Assembly: GCA_037783415.1 (NCBI GenBank) | Contig: JAZGTN010000071.1 | Location: 4,037,501-4,101,500, forward strand | From: Leptasterias polaris | Lineage: Eukaryota > Echinodermata > Asteroidea > Forcipulatida > Asteriidae | Direction of reading: 5' to 3' | DNA: 64,000 nt | Shown here: piece after piece, positions 29,940 through 43,560 of the stretch | Layout of the letters: each line of letters begins with the position of its first letter | Numbering within the stretch: position 1 is the stretch's first letter | The notes under the pieces: model-generated | Databases searched by the model: none | Told to the model about the DNA's origin: nothing | What the model saw: only the letters and a program-made list of their open reading frames with translations | Program-made: the position numbers and the translations under genes

Positions 29940-31735
29940 GACAGACATTTAACGACTTGTCCACAAGTCTATGAAGTGCAATGCTCAAAAATTAGTAAAG
30001 AAATAAATTTACTTCACTTTATAATGTCCCCCATGGTATAAACCATTCAAGTACCAACTCAATGGATTAATTCGCCCTGGAAATGATTTTAAATGTCACC
30101 TTGAATTGTTCTCAAATCCAGAGAAAAAATATAAAATGGAGTCAGAGTGGCGACAGGCTGCGTTGAAAACAGTTCCAATGTTTTCAATTATGGTTTAAAG
30201 CAGGTTTTGAGTTGCAAACTATATAAAGCTTTGAAGAATAAGTAAGAAAATACCTAATAAAGTTGACAGCACGATTGTCAACCTTAAGAGCAGTTGGACT
30301 GAACAAATGCAATTAACAAAAATTAGGTCAATTCCTATAACTACTTTCAGCAAAGATTGAAATAACACAAATGCTTGCCCCATTTAGTCGAGACAACCTT
30401 GCAATTTTGGTTCTTTTCTTGTTTTAGTGATAAAACATCAATGTTTTGGTTGTATTAAGACATTTCCGTCTTAGTTTTCGATAACGACAATCATACAAGA
30501 ACACACATGTACAAATTGAATCGAATTCGATGTTCACTTTTCGGTGGTTTATGCTATGTCAGGGATTATTTGAATGGCTTATTTCTTTTGTTGCAATCTA
30601 AATAAAGCTACGGTGATTTGCCACCTCTTAAAGATGCTATTTTCTGGATATTGACTGATGTGTAATATTTCAGTAAGCTCTCAGATTTACAGGTGATATA
30701 CAGGATTGGTAGAGCTGACAAAATAGTCGCAGACAGTGTTCATGTTTTGTGTGATCAACTATATACATGAAATAACAACTGTGAAAATGTGGGCTTAATC
30801 CGATGTGTGAGTCAGGAGAATATGGTGAAATAACATCCATAATGTTCAGCCCCATTGTCCTTAATTTTGGTTGTAACAACCGAAATCGAAACAGTTTTCT
30901 CGTATATCATGACTTCATTTCAGAGGGAAATATTTCGCAGAAAAAATGGTTCTAGTTTGAACTTCATAGTCAGTAAGCTTTCAGACTAGAGTTAAACAAT
31001 GATGTTTTGTATTTGACCAATCCTGTATAACCTCAAATTAATCGACTCCTCTATTTGTTTTAAAGATGTTTCACCATCTGCAACATTGGCATAATCCTAC
31101 AGTTCCATCCTCATGACGACCATATCATATACCGATTGAAACGTTGTGTAGTTTGCACCATACCTGAATGGTGCTCAAATCTGCTTACGTTTTAAGAGAA
31201 AACAATTCGGACGGATAATAATTGAATATTTTCCTTCACTACCGCAATCTTGAGATTGCAGTGGTGAGGGAAAACGAACAGGAAGCAATTTAACACTAAA
31301 AGGCAGGACACAAAACAAGGCTTTCTTTGTTGTCATTTTAGAAAAAAATTGAGTTTATAAATTATTTCTGACCTCGTTCAACAAGAAAAGAAAATTGCTC
31401 ACTGAACAGAAAAAAGAAGAAAAATTATTCTCCTTGATCAATTCTTGTTGACAAAGGCATTTGCCAGAGGAGTATTTTCATGGATGACTTGAATATTGTA
31501 CAATAATATGTCATCACGAATACCGACTTTGTTTTGACATACCTTGAAGAAAATCTATATCGGCCCGCCACACCAAGAGATTACTTGCAATGACGAAGAT
31601 TTAAATATTCTTAATTATGTCAAAGTGATTTTAAAAAAAATATATCAAATAATACTACCTTAACTTTCATCAGATTTTACTTCAATTGCTGATATCACAA
31701 ACCAAATAACTATATTTTATACTCGGGGGAAAAGC
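29940..31735. other. Intergenic, no gene seen
   Basis: AT-rich. The pair CCGCAATCTTGAGATTGCAG at 31243-31262 is a small palindrome. No exon is supported. Confidence 0.4.
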
Positions 31736-31737
31736 GG

Positions 31738-31778
31738 AAGAGAGAGAGAGAGAGAGAGGGGGGGAGGGGGGAGGGGAT
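31738..31778. repeat. (GA)n and G-rich microsatellite
   Basis: GA dinucleotides followed by GGGGGAGGGGGGAGGGG. Confidence 0.8.
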
Positions 31779-32990
31779 AAAGAGAAGAAAGAAAAGCGGG
31801 GAGCCATGATTTAGAAGCTTGATACACATAAATATCAAATGTAGGAAGTATTTGGCCTTAAGAAATCTGAACCGAATGGAGCGATGCACTAAAAGGGACG
31901 CGCAAACCATGACAAAATAACTAGCATGAGTCCATACTGAACAATACAATACAAACATGTGGCAACATCTCAAAGGAGACGGCTTGAAACTCAATGCCAT
32001 ATGCCGCTTACAAACAAGACAGTTCATTATTAAATAAATCTGAGAAAAGTTCGTAGATCCCAATGGAATACGACGGATACAGCATGGTAAGCCCTTCCTG
32101 TAATATTAAAACATGGTTGACCGATTCTTCCTAGGCCTATATAATGTGATATTTATAATTATTTTACACTACCTTCAACTATTCTATATCTTGTGACCTT
32201 ATACGAAAAGTCATGATACCATCGACTTAATTTGATTTTACTGTGATTTCTTTTCCATGGATCCATTAATGCTGAGAGTCTATCTCATTTTTCTGCAAAC
32301 GAACGCACACGCATCAAACATTACGTTTTGAAAACCACTGCTTTTTCAGGTTCAGAACCACTGAATACGATTTGATTTTTTTTTTAAATGGCTCAGTTTA
32401 AAAATTGTAAAATGTAAACAATTTTGCAAATCTTGGATTTTTTTTTCTATATATATATATATATATTTAAGTTTTTTAAAGCTGATCTTAATTTCTGCTT
32501 CACTTATGACCATAAAGATCATACAATACCAACTTCCTTATGGGGGTTTAAAAGAGTAAGGCGATAGGGAAACAAATTACTCAAAACTGCACCCACTTAA
32601 TCTCCCATAGCTGATGAGAGATGCACGGAAATTCAATGTTGACCTTATCGTTGCGAGACTTCAAAATGTCTCCTTATGAAACACATTTCCCCCTTACACA
32701 GATGGCATTCCACACACTAAATATAGCCCTATCCATAAGTCGCGTATAATCAAACTGAAGCACCGCTGTAGTAAAATGACAGACAAGCAAAAAGATCAGG
32801 AATAAAAGCGATTTTTCTCTAAACATAAATGGGCCAAATGAAAGTTGTTTGCAGATTCAAATGTAAAACTTTATAAAAATTGCCTTTAATACAAAACAAA
32901 AAACTGCTTAATTGAACTAAACTGCCCTTATAACGATGAAGGAGTAATAGTTGTTGCAAAATGCTCATCGAATACATTGCAAGTTATGGC
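31779..32990. other. Intergenic, no gene seen
   Basis: It contains a (TA)n run at about 32449-32466. No exon is supported. Confidence 0.4.
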
Positions 32991-33374
32991 TTAAAGGCAC
33001 TGGACACGTTTGGTAAATACTCAAAATTTATATTAACATAAAAACTTACTTGGTAACGAGCAACGGAGAGCTGTCGATAGTATAAAACATTGTGAGAAAC
33101 GACTCCCTCTGAAGTAACGTAGTTTTTGAGAAAGAGGTAATTTCTCACTAAAATATTAGAATCTGAAAAAGACTTCAGGCCTGAAGCCTTTTTCAGGCAT
33201 CTGAAAGCACACAAATTTGTGCAACAAGGGTGTTTTTCTTTCATTATTCTCTTGCAAATTCGATGACCAATTGAGCCCAAATTTTCACAGGCTTGTTATT
33301 TTATGCATATGTTGGGATACACCAAATGAGAATACTGGTCTTTGACAATTACCAAACGTGTCCAGTGCCTTTAA
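32991..33374 (-). repeat. MITE-B copy 3
   Basis: TTAA at both limits, with ends AGGCACTGGACACGTTTGG and CCAAACGTGTCCAGTGCCT. It is in the reverse orientation to copy 1 and well preserved. Confidence 0.8.
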
Positions 33375-33480
33375 GGGGGCGCATTGCCAAGTGTTTGCTA
33401 TAACAAGAATATGGTTGGAAAGATATTTTAAAAGTAGAATATAATGATTCACATAAATATCCTTACACAAAAGCTTACCT
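33375..33480 (+). repeat. Fragment related to hairpin MITE-D
   Basis: TATGGTTGGAAAGATATTTT, AAAAGTAGAATATAATGAT and CACATAAATAT correspond to the arm of the element at 57997-58368. It abuts MITE-B copy 3. Confidence 0.5.
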
Positions 33481-36400
33481 TTTGTGTAATTTCAAGACAG
33501 AACACGGTCCGCTATTTTGTCGAAGCAAATTTTGCACTCCAGAAAATATTGAGAGGTATGTTCCGATGATTCAAATTTAAGTTTGTTTTTACAAATATTC
33601 ACTATACTCACTAACTACAACACACTGTAGATGTTGGCAGGGAACTCAGTAATTTGTTGCTTTCCTTCTGTCACCAAACCAGTCTTTTCTTTTCGTTCCA
33701 TTGAATGTTTCAGTCTTCAATGTCAGTTAAAATGCATTACTAATTAAGAAATCAACATCGACCGTGAATGTTTGCTGGTTGACCCTTGACATACTTCAAC
33801 ATTCCTCAAGACTACGCAAGGATTCCATGGCAACATCGTTCAAAAACACAACCTATTGTTATCTATTGAAGTCGCGCGTGAGAAATCAATGCCGATCTCA
33901 GGCACCATGGGTATGGCACAAACGGCCTTGTATTGGAGTCTACACTAAACGTCATCGGAAATTTGGGTGTATGATGCATACGTGCAGCCAACGCCATACT
34001 TCTTAACCTTTTTCCAAAAATTCCAAGGTGTCAACTTCACCCCAAAAGTCGTGACCATGTATTGAATCTTGTACTTGTATACCACTTTCAGCTTATGGCT
34101 GATTTAATGCAAATCAAATGAATCTAATAATGACGGCGAAGATGCAACATGGAGCCCAGCGTCTCAACCAACACTGTCATCAATTATGATTTAGCACATT
34201 ATACAGACGTCGCACGGGAGACATGCTCAATATCTAATTTTCCTTGTGCAGCAGACGTTTCACCACTTATTACATTAAATAAACTTACCGGGGCATCCAA
34301 AGCTATTTTGGCTCAAAGCAAGTCTAGAGATAAAAGCAATTAGAACATCTCCCAAGAGAAGACCCATCCCAAATCAATCAAGCAAGAAGAAAGCTCTTAC
34401 CTTCTAAAGAAAATAAAAAGGAACATTGATGCTTGATTGAAAATGGTTGTTCCACCAACAAGAATCGTAAGTTATAGTTACACACACAGGGAGAGTAGGA
34501 TTACTATAACCACCAACGGCTCCATACAGTCTACAGATGCGTTTTAAAGCCAACTTGGACTTCTAACACTTATGAAGATTTTGTTTCTTTTAAAAATCTA
34601 AATGACAACGAATCGATGTTGACGTTTTCTTCACTGGGGATAAAGCTGATACTATGTCAGGTAATATTTTAAGCAATGGGGCTGTCAAAAACTATCAACG
34701 ATTCAAAGCCTTTGAGGTAAAAATCTTCACGAGAATAATTGCATTTTATAATCTTTGTGTGATAACTTAAACTATGAACAACAAAAGGCGCAGTGATGGA
34801 TAAAGTCTGATAGACTGACTGACTTACAAATCATATAAATCGGTTTGCCGCACTAAACAACTTTTTCGTTAAACAATTATAAAAATTTATCAATCTGTGT
34901 GAGAGAGTTGAAGCTAAAACAAGGATGACATAAAAACTGGACGATAAGCGGTTTATTGAGTGAGCTTCAGATAATATATACATTTCAATTTCCCAATTTC
35001 AATGTGCAACGTGCCTGTCACAAGTCGAACATCAGTAATTCAATCATGATAGACCTATATAAGATTAAGAAAATGATTGCAGAGATATCATAACTTCACC
35101 CCAATATGTTTGTAGATGAGGATCTTATGACTTGGACATAATTTCACAATCTACAGCATGAGGTTATACCATAAGCGGTTTAAGCTCAAATCTCAACTGA
35201 TTGAATTTTTAGCATTCTTTGAGTTGTACCTAAAACGTACATCCAACGAAATGAAAAAAACAAAAACAAAACTCATGTAACTGACGGACTATAACAAATC
35301 TAGTATAAGAAGTTTAAGAGATTATCAACAGATCCAATCTGAATAGAATTGTGTCAAAACAGACAGACTGTTACAAGTTTAAGCTTTAAGTGAACATCGA
35401 ACGGACTGTTCCAAGTCTACATTAGAAGTTCAAGGTAGGTGTAGCTGTTCGGCGACGGACGGTTAGTGCCTGACGTACTTGGAGCGTTCATCCGTTTTCG
35501 ATTTATGACAACAAAAGAAAAAGATTCCAGCGGTAAATTGCAATGAAGGATTCCTCCACATAGCTATATTAATCTGGTGGGAACATAACCCAATTCCTGA
35601 AGGTATCTGAAAAACGTTTTAAACCGATTCACGGAATGTGATTAATGATGTTTTTGACGAAGAGTAAATTAGTGACCGTGAATCGACTCCATTAAGCAAT
35701 AGCCCGTGACATTGGCTTTAAAGCGGTAACTTAACGACCCGAAAGAGAGTCTTTGTACGTTCTTTATAAAGTTTTGGCTCGTCTAGAATACCCTACATAC
35801 ATGGAGCAACTTTTCGGGCGCCGTTTTCGTTCTTATCTGAATGTCTATTCCTAAAGGAGTAATGTGTATCAACTACTAAAAACACGACCTCCACTTGCGT
35901 CAGCTTTGACAAAAACACTCAAATCCAACTAAAGCATAATATTTCAACGGATAGTTTTATTCAATATAAAACCCCCCACATATTATAGGTATATAGAACG
36001 CCAACTACTCGTGCAATGTCAAAAGTAGACAAAAAACACTCAATGGTATTGAGCGCTGGAAAAGGGCCTGTTTGAGAAAAATGTTAAGGGAAACAACATT
36101 TTTCATTGGCCAGAAGGGCACTGGAAAAAATGTGCCCCCGAAAAAAAAAAATAATAAAGAAAAAAAAATCAAATTCTTAATTTCGTTGCTGCCCAAAATC
36201 AAAACACCTAAAAATAATACAATTGGGTTTATTGATTTCACACGTTACAAAATAAAAAGCAGCTAAGTGGCTGCACCTATTCGCTGCAAGGGATCGATGG
36301 TTTTATCACGAAAAGGCCACCTGCCGAGCTTAGAAGATCAGCCTGACAGCACAACATCAACACCCATAGAATTAGAAAACAAAATCTTACCACAATTTAT

Positions 36401-36486
36401 GGAAATTGAACTGAGCGATTTGTATCAATTTTTTGGTATAAACCTCTATTATGCTGCCACAATCTTGGTCATGTTCCCTGTAACCA
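33481..36486. other. Intergenic, no gene seen
   Basis: Several short ATG ORFs are present, but none has recognisable protein text or flanking splice signals. Confidence 0.4.
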
Positions 36487-36914
36487 ATAATAATAATAAT
36501 AGTGGCTTCTTATATAGCGCTCATATCCGTCACTCAGTGACGCTCAAGGCGCTTCAACAGTCAGTATTTTCCTGCAAGGTATATGGTGTAGCTACTTTTT
36601 GAAGTTTGAGACCTTTTCCTTTACATAGCACCATGTAATGGTTTACAAGGTGCTGTGGCGCAATATGCAGCCAATCAAACCAGGAACACCGGGGCGAGCC
36701 CCCTCTCTTTTCGATAAGTGCACTGGGTTCTTTTACGTGCATTACACAACACACGGGACCAACGGCTTTACGTCCCATGCCGAAGGACGAAGCAATAATG
36801 GTTAAGTGTCTTGCTTAAGGACACAAGTGTCACGACCGGGACTCGAACCCACAATCTGCTGAACAGAAACACCAGAGCTTGAGTCCGGTGCTCTTATCCG
36901 CTCGGCCACGACAC
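36487..36914 (-). repeat. tRNA-Leu-type SINE, near full length, with ATT tail
   Basis: On the minus strand it starts with a tRNA-Leu-like head (TGTCGTGGCCGAGCGGATAA, a CAA-type anticodon loop in ACTCAAG, a long variable arm and B-box GGGTTCGAGTCCC). The body is about 300 bp, with CATGGGACGTAAAGCC and GGGGCTCGCCCCGG, and it ends in an (ATT)n tail at 36487-36502. The acceptor stem does not close, so this is a SINE and not a tRNA gene. Confidence 0.75.
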
Positions 36915-37187
36915 GCCACGAGCAGCAGTAATAGGTACAAACAAAAAGGAACCAGACTATTTGCCCTTCCAGCCTCGGTATGGTTACATTGATTTGAATG
37001 GGCGAACATCAAGACGACCGCACCATGATAAAGGCATATCTTATTTTTACAACTTAGCCTATGTTTCATTATGATACAACAAGTAAAATCTCCCATATAA
37101 TCAAGGCATCTCGTCTGGATATACCTCGGAATACACGATGCCATCTAATGGTATTGACCTCATTCAACCCGCTCTGAGTCCAACCTG

Positions 37188-37442
37188 GACCCAATTTCAT
37201 GGCCCTGCTTCCCGCCGAATTTTTGCGCTTACGACCACCAGTCTCTGCTTACTGTGCAAGCGCCGAATTTCCGCGCTAAAGCTGTAAGCGAAGAATAGGC
37301 CTACGTGTAACGTGAAGTACGAACGCGCACAAGCACAAATTCCCTGCAAACCCGTGAAATACGCTTGACGTAAGCGCAGAATTCCCTGATTCCGTTAAGT
37401 GCCGATTCTTTGCTTACGGTAAACAGGGCCATGAAATTGGCT
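37188..37442 (+). repeat. MITE-E-related element with CGCTTACG-rich interior
   Basis: Ends GGACCCAATTTCATGGCCC and GGGCCATGAAATTGGC are inverted. Inside there are repeated GCCGAATTT and CGCTTAC words. It is a variant of the GGGCCCAATTTCAT family. Confidence 0.6.
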
Positions 37443-37471
37443 CTGGTCATCCCTCGCACTAGTACCAGGAG

Positions 37472-37591
37472 TACAGAGGATACAGTGCTTCCTTTGTGGG
37501 TCCCCGAACATGGAATTATCGACTTATCCCCATCCGGAATGCCTCGTCTTTTGAGCAGTTGTACGGACGCTTAAAACCCCATTTGTTTTGA
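37472..37591 (+). pseudogene. C-terminal tail of a LINE reverse transcriptase
   Basis: The frame reads YRGYSASFVGPRTWN, then LIPIRNASSFEQLYGRLKPH, LF and a stop. This is the conserved ending of CR1/L2/Jockey-type non-LTR polymerases (GPRxWNxLPxxIRxASSxxxFKxxLKTHLF in family terms). The rest of the polymerase is missing upstream, so it is a 5'-truncated, dead copy. The following 140 bp or so, to AAATAAAC near 37725, may be its 3' UTR. Confidence 0.65.
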
Positions 37592-37765
37592 TTTCTATTG
37601 TTTTGCTAACAGCGTTTTGAATCCTTTGCCAAAAGGTACTCTATAAGGTTAGTTCCTGTTATTTATGGTGTATTTTACTTGAATTTTGTCTTATTCATTG
37701 AAAATGGCCGGTTTGCAAATAAACTTTTTATTTGAAGTTTGACATGTTCTGTTAAATTCTTGCTG

Positions 37766-37998
37766 ACATTAAAGCAAACCGTCGTCGAAATCACAGCGAG
37801 TCTGTGGCCAGACATTAAAATCTGAACTTTCACCCAGTTATTGCACACGCGCGCGCAATAATAATGACGGCGCCCCTTAAACCTTTTGTTTGTGATGTGA
37901 CGGTTAACGCGCGCGTGTGTAGAACTGGGTGAGAGTTCAAGCTTCTATGTCCAGCCACAAGCAGACTATGATCACGACGACAGTGGCCCCTTTAATGG
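37766..37998. repeat. Long-armed MITE with TTAA-like ends and CG repeats
   Basis: The left arm (CATTAAAGCAAACCGTCGTC, TCTGTGGCCAGACAT, CTTTCACCCAGTT) is the imperfect complement of the right arm (AACTGGGTGAGAGTTC, ATGTCCAGCCACAAGCAGA, CCCCTTTAATG). Two GCGCGCG runs flank the centre and also pair. Confidence 0.65.
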
Positions 37999-38737
37999 GA
38001 GACAGTGATGGATAAGTAATGGTATTTGTGTTGTGTTGTAAATAAGAACTAATTTTTCAATCGGCAATCTTCATTTCAAACGTCTTTCTGGCATTGGGCA
38101 TGTCAGTTTGTCTCTTATACTTCATGACATTCGACCAAAGGCTTTAATATGCGTCTCTCAGTGCTTCATTGTCAATTGAAGAATTAACCTATTTCCAGTA
38201 AACAGGGATTATTCTATTTTCTAACATTTTAGTCAACGGTTGGTTGGATATTATGTGCATAAAAAACTACACAATAGAAATAGTTATACTCTTCCAAAAT
38301 ACAAATATGTAATACCCACTTCAAAATCATCAGGACCAGGAGATAGTGGCATAAACTAGATATGTTCATGGGGTTGTGGTGGCAAGCGAGGGCAAAGACA
38401 TTTGCAGGGGTGGGGCTTTTGATGCACCGAACCACTTGTGCCCGTTTTTGGTGTCATGGGTGCAAGGGGGAGGGGGTGTTTTTTACGCGGGTCGCCACTG
38501 TAAGGAAAACAATAGCTTGGCGTTGTGGGTTGAAATAGAGACGATTACTGTACAACTCTGTATTTAGATTGTTGAACACAAAACAGATATTGTATTTCAT
38601 ACTTGTATTGACATTGATTTCAAATGTCACAATGTCAGAACAGATCTCTCATATAAGAAACGCACATCCAATTAACTATATACAGAGTACTGTATCAACA
38701 TTACACAGACTATTCACATCTCGGTCGGCAGACACGA

Positions 38738-38835
38738 ATCAAAATTAAAAATGAAATATTGGGAATTTCACATTCAAAAGTTCTTTCCATGGACAAAGGT
38801 GGGCGGTTTCTGAATTCCCAATGGATTAAACAAAA
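38738..38835 (+). repeat. Dispersed repeat, copy 1 (inverted copy at 63898-63998)
   Basis: GTCGGCAGACACGAATCAAA, ATATTGGGAATTTCACATT and GGCGGTTTCTGAATTCCCAA match, on the opposite strand, the last 100 bp of the window. Confidence 0.65.
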
Positions 38836-38995
38836 CTCACCGCGTTGCTTCAAGCTTTGTGTTGTATTGTTACGATGGCTGTATCTGATGCACATTTTTA
38901 ATGTAACCTCTATCTACCCGAACATAAAGTGGAAGAGCACGGCTTGCGCAATAAATTTTGAACGCCATTTTAAACAAAATCCTACAAAACCATGA

Positions 38996-39200
38996 TTGAA
39001 ATTATCTCTGGATGTGGCTGGGGGAATTATTATTAATAATATTATTAATTTTTTTTGGGGGGGGGCTGCAGTGGCAGAGTCCCCCCTTTTACCCCCAAAT
39101 ACGATTTTAAAAGAAAATGCACAAGTGAATGATTCGATACATTCAATAGCCTCTCCCAATTGTGTCTTTGGCCGACCCCCCCCCCCCCCCCCCACTGGAG
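38996..39200. repeat. G-run / C-run repeat block
   Basis: A T8-G10 run (39050-39065), CCCCCAAATACG and a C run at 39176-39192. Short ORFs here are by-products. The same order of a poly-C tract followed by the dispersed repeat, inverted, occurs at 63834-63998. Confidence 0.6.
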
Positions 39201-41790
39201 GGGAGGGGCTTAACCACGTAGTCACTGTCTCACTGAACGATCCGACTGCCTAGACCGAAACACTGTTATCAGGTTGTGTACAAATTACCCCCAAAAAATA
39301 TATATATAACAATTATTATCAAAAGTATACAGGACAAATTCAAAGGCATATTTCAACTTCATCATTTGTAATTTCCTCCCAGTTCACAGACGACTTAATG
39401 CTAACTATAACGATGGAGTATCCAAGCTTTATTGCTGGGGTGACTTTTGATGCATGCGCTTATCTAAAAAGACCACAAATATAATGGTATTCCATCATGA
39501 TGATCCTGACAATGAAATCTGTACGGCGATTAATTTGATGTCAGCCAAAGCCTTCACAAACTTTGTGTTCATTGTGTGTTCATTGTCGAAATAACAATTT
39601 AGTAAGCTGTTTAATACCGACTCGTTGCTATCTTAATGAGTTATTACAACAACTGCACGAAAATATTGGCAAACTTAAATGAGTTGTTAATGAACAGTAA
39701 ATAAGCTTATGTTCAATATTAAAGACTTTAGGACGAAAACTGCGCGTAAATATTAAGCCTATACGGTATTTATTTGAATAATGATTGTGCCAATTTACTT
39801 CTTGAATATCTCGCAAATTATTCTCTCATATCAGATTCTGGTGTTGCAGGAACTGCAGGGTTTAATTTATAGGCGGGAATATTTTACCTTCTCCTTTATT
39901 TCTTCCTAAAGAGACAACAAAAAATCACCCTTCACAGCGCCAACTTAGAAAGGAAAGGAAGAAAAGAAGAAGGGGGGGGGGGAAACATTATTATACAGTC
40001 ATTTTTCCCAAAATGAAATTAAATCTCATGCATCAGTCTGGTCTGCACATCTCGTTCCAAGTAGAAACGCAAATATGAAATAAGAGAAGTCGGTAAAACG
40101 AAACTCATTGAATTAATGGCTCTATAAAATGACTTTTTTAGTCATTGAATGGCAAAGCTTGTCATTGACTGATATGAGCAATTACTACCAAATTCAATTT
40201 GGTTAATTATTGACTTTTGCCTGGGTTGAAAAGGCAAGATTGTCTACAGCATGTTAATTTTTCAATAAATGAATTCAAAACGAAAAAGTGTGTGTTTTAT
40301 TTTTAAAGAGCATTTAGCTCAGTGTATGAAGACCCTCTCTGTTTGACATTTAACAGAAAAGACGCCGTTGTGAGGTTCAGTTTTCTGGTACTTCGGAGTG
40401 ACATAAAGGTATCATTTTTTTTAACTCCATTCCTCGTTCGGATGAAAACAATTCTCAATAATCAAAATGAGTTCATTTTTATAAGAGGCTTTTACCAATA
40501 AACAGCAGAATTTAATTTGAAAGACAAATAAAATAATTTGTTATTATACAAACATTTAAATTGTATTAGTTTGACGACCAAGTTCAGTCGAAAACCAAAT
40601 GAAAAAGAAAAAACAATTGCAGACTAAGTTCAGTCGAAAACTTAAATGAAAAAACTTTTTCAAATTGAATTTTACCGTAAGTACTCTTCGATCGTATCTT
40701 CGGCAATAAAACCTCTCAAATTAATAAAAGTTATAATAAAATAAAAGATTTTGAAGTATAGGTGACGAAGTACACGTGCCCTCAACCCGTTTCATAAAAC
40801 AATTTAAACAACGAACCCACACCAGCAATTAAGCAACAAATCACCCCATCATATCGAGAGAAAAAATGACACTTAACAATGTGGACATCATATGACTAGA
40901 AGAAAGCATTTTACGAGATGAGAAACGATGTCCTTGAGAGCTTCATTTAGAAATTGACAAAGAATTAAAATGAAGGTCTTCTAAAATATGCTCACAAAGA
41001 CTTCAATGACGTTAGTTTGTATGCCGTAATGACGTTTGTTCTTATCTCCTTCGACCGTGACTGCATTAATGAGAAATGTTTATGGACATTTGGAAGCGTT
41101 TCATAACTTCTTAATTCCAAAGAAACCTTAAAGCACAACATTATATTTTAAGTGAGCAGTTTATGAGTACTTTGCAGTGCTGTTTAGGGTAACATTTTAG
41201 AGGTCACAAGGGGGTGCACCACGCCAGCTGGCCAAGTTTCCATTTGCCTTTTTCTTATAGAGCCCCCTTTCAGCGCATTTTTATGTAATTTACTATTTTT
41301 TTAAAGATAATCTGGAGTTAGTGTAAAAGCAAATACATTTTCTGCGTGTTAATGGAAAAATACTTTGAAAGACATCAAAATTATCACAGGAAAACTCTGG
41401 AAATGTCCACTCCTTAAAATCCAGATTTCAAATAGGGTGCACGGACATCAAGTGTAAGGGGGCGTGTACCCCACCGTGCCCCTCCCCCTTAGTTATGCCA
41501 CTGGTGTTGTGACTTTTCTACCAGTATTGATAATGTCTTCATCAGAATACAACATAGGCTAGTAATTGTGTTGGACAGGTGGTCCTTCCCTTTAGGCAAC
41601 GTACCGAAAGCTGTTGACGTTTTTCCAAGCAGCTGATGGAGCCTAACCCATTTCCATAAAATGTCACTAACTTTATGACGACAACCGCTCCACGAAAGGA
41701 CAATATTCTTCGGATTTTCATTTTCCCTTTTCACTGTAAATTCATTCAACCTTAACAGTCAAGTTACGGAGCAATTCACGTTTCACTTAA
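39201..41790. other. Intergenic, no gene seen
   Basis: AT-rich with a poly-G run near 39973. Some lines (41210-41510) have a CACCACGCC-like repeat flavour but no clear ends. Confidence 0.4.
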
Positions 41791-42151
41791 AGGGTGTGTA
41801 CAACATTGGTAAGATTGAAAGTATAAAAAATGTTCACTGATTTGCACATAACTTACATGGTACATGTGTAAAGATAGTCATGGTGGAAAACTTCCCTTCA
41901 AATTGTTTTGCTGGAAATGATGAGGTTTTTAGGAAATTAGTGAAACAGTTAGTCCTCATCACTGTTGATAAATTCCAATGTTTGAAAAAAAGTGAAAACA
42001 TATAATGCTTTTTCCCCCGCTGTTTTATCAAGACTCCAAAGACCGATTTACCTGAAACTTTCACAGGTTTGTTATTTCATGTATATTATGTTGGGTCACA
42101 TCAAGTGTGGATACTGGTCTTTGACAAAAATACCAATGTTGTACACACCCT
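41791..42151. repeat. MITE-C long copy (AGGGTGTGTACAACATTGG ends), core shared with MITE-B
   Basis: The ends AGGGTGTGTACAACATTGG and CCAATGTTGTACACACCCT are perfect complements. The interior TTTCACAGGTTTGTTATTTC to GGATACTGGTCTTTGAC parallels the MITE-B core. Confidence 0.75.
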
Positions 42152-43560
42152 AAAAAAATTAATAAAAACCGCGTTCGCCTCAACATTTTCTGCTTTTCTA
42201 GACTTGACGGCAAACATAATGCCTAGCCATTTACTGGACTCAATATTGAAATAACACATATCAGACGGCAAGAAATAAATCAGTAAATATTTTGATTTTT
42301 TAAATAATGTAAACTGCTTACGTGTCTTACCTGAGAAGTCACGGTCATACTTTCTTGGAACGAACAGTTGACAATACTAAAACCACAACAAAGCTACGTC
42401 ATCAAAAGCTTCCCCTGCTAATATACGATGAGGAAAATATCTTACATCCACTTAAAACAGAATAAAATTTCCAATTGTTTTTCTGAACGTAGCACAAAGT
42501 GGAAACTAGATTAAACCAGCCAAAAGCAAGAGACTAGGAAATGCTTGTGCCGGTAAAACGACCCAATAAGCCGGGGAGGTTTTCATCACTTGCTGGCCAC
42601 CGTGGGTTAATGTTGAACTGTCCTCAATGACAGTTTGGAAGTGGTATTTGAACGTGATGCAATTACAGGTGCGTGTTCTTGACCACTTGACGAAGTGCAT
42701 GACAAAGGTAACCGCCTAAATCGGACACGACTACTCAAACTGAAGGTATAGATGCCACCATCACGTGACTTCACCGTGCTCTAAGCAACCAATCACGAGA
42801 GGGGAACGAAATAGCATTATAGCGAGTCATCAACAGCCGTAACCAAACAAAATAATAACAGGAGAAAAGAAAATAACCGAAATGTAATTTCACAAGGCAA
42901 AGTTAGTGTTTAAAATGCAAAAATATGAATTGGCTTGCGATTGTGTAAAATCAACCTTATTAAAAAAACTCGTCCTTTACCAGCAGCCGAGAAGCAATGT
43001 TAAAACTCCGTTAAGGGTAGAATGGAATGTCAGACCTTAAATCTTGTGCCAGCTTCTGGGGCTCCAACTTTGTTTAAGAAGTGGATGGCTCAAACTCCAC
43101 TCTTTAGTCATGTTTTCTTTGTTCAACCCTAAACTCGTTTAGGAACAAAGCACACTTTAAACAAAACATGTAATATCTCAGTGATTTTTACTGTAATTAT
43201 TAAACAAATATTAGTATTTTTACCCAATAGTGACATGAAGTGACAAGAATGGGTATACGCACTGACATTGCTACATAATGCATGACTTGGGGTGTCTAAG
43301 ATACATATCTCAGTGTTTTGTTGAGAGTAGAGCAGGTGATTCCAGATGCAGATAAAAGCCGGCTTGAGGTGGATATTGACCGATCTAAAAACACGACCTG
43401 GACAGAAACTGCTCTCATCACCCCACTTTCTGAACAAAGATTGTTATCAACGAACGATCGATTGTAACCAGTGACGAACTAGGTCGACTTTGCACGCTAA
43501 TCTAATCTTTGTATAAAAATGTATAGTAGCCAGTGTTATGTATAGGAGGATCTGTAATTG
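42152..43560. other. Intergenic, no gene seen
   Basis: No exon, RNA gene or long repeat that I can support. Confidence 0.4.

Noticed and set aside
36835..36914. tRNA-Leu gene
   Set aside because: The B-box and anticodon region are good, but the acceptor stem does not pair and it continues into a SINE body with an ATT tail.
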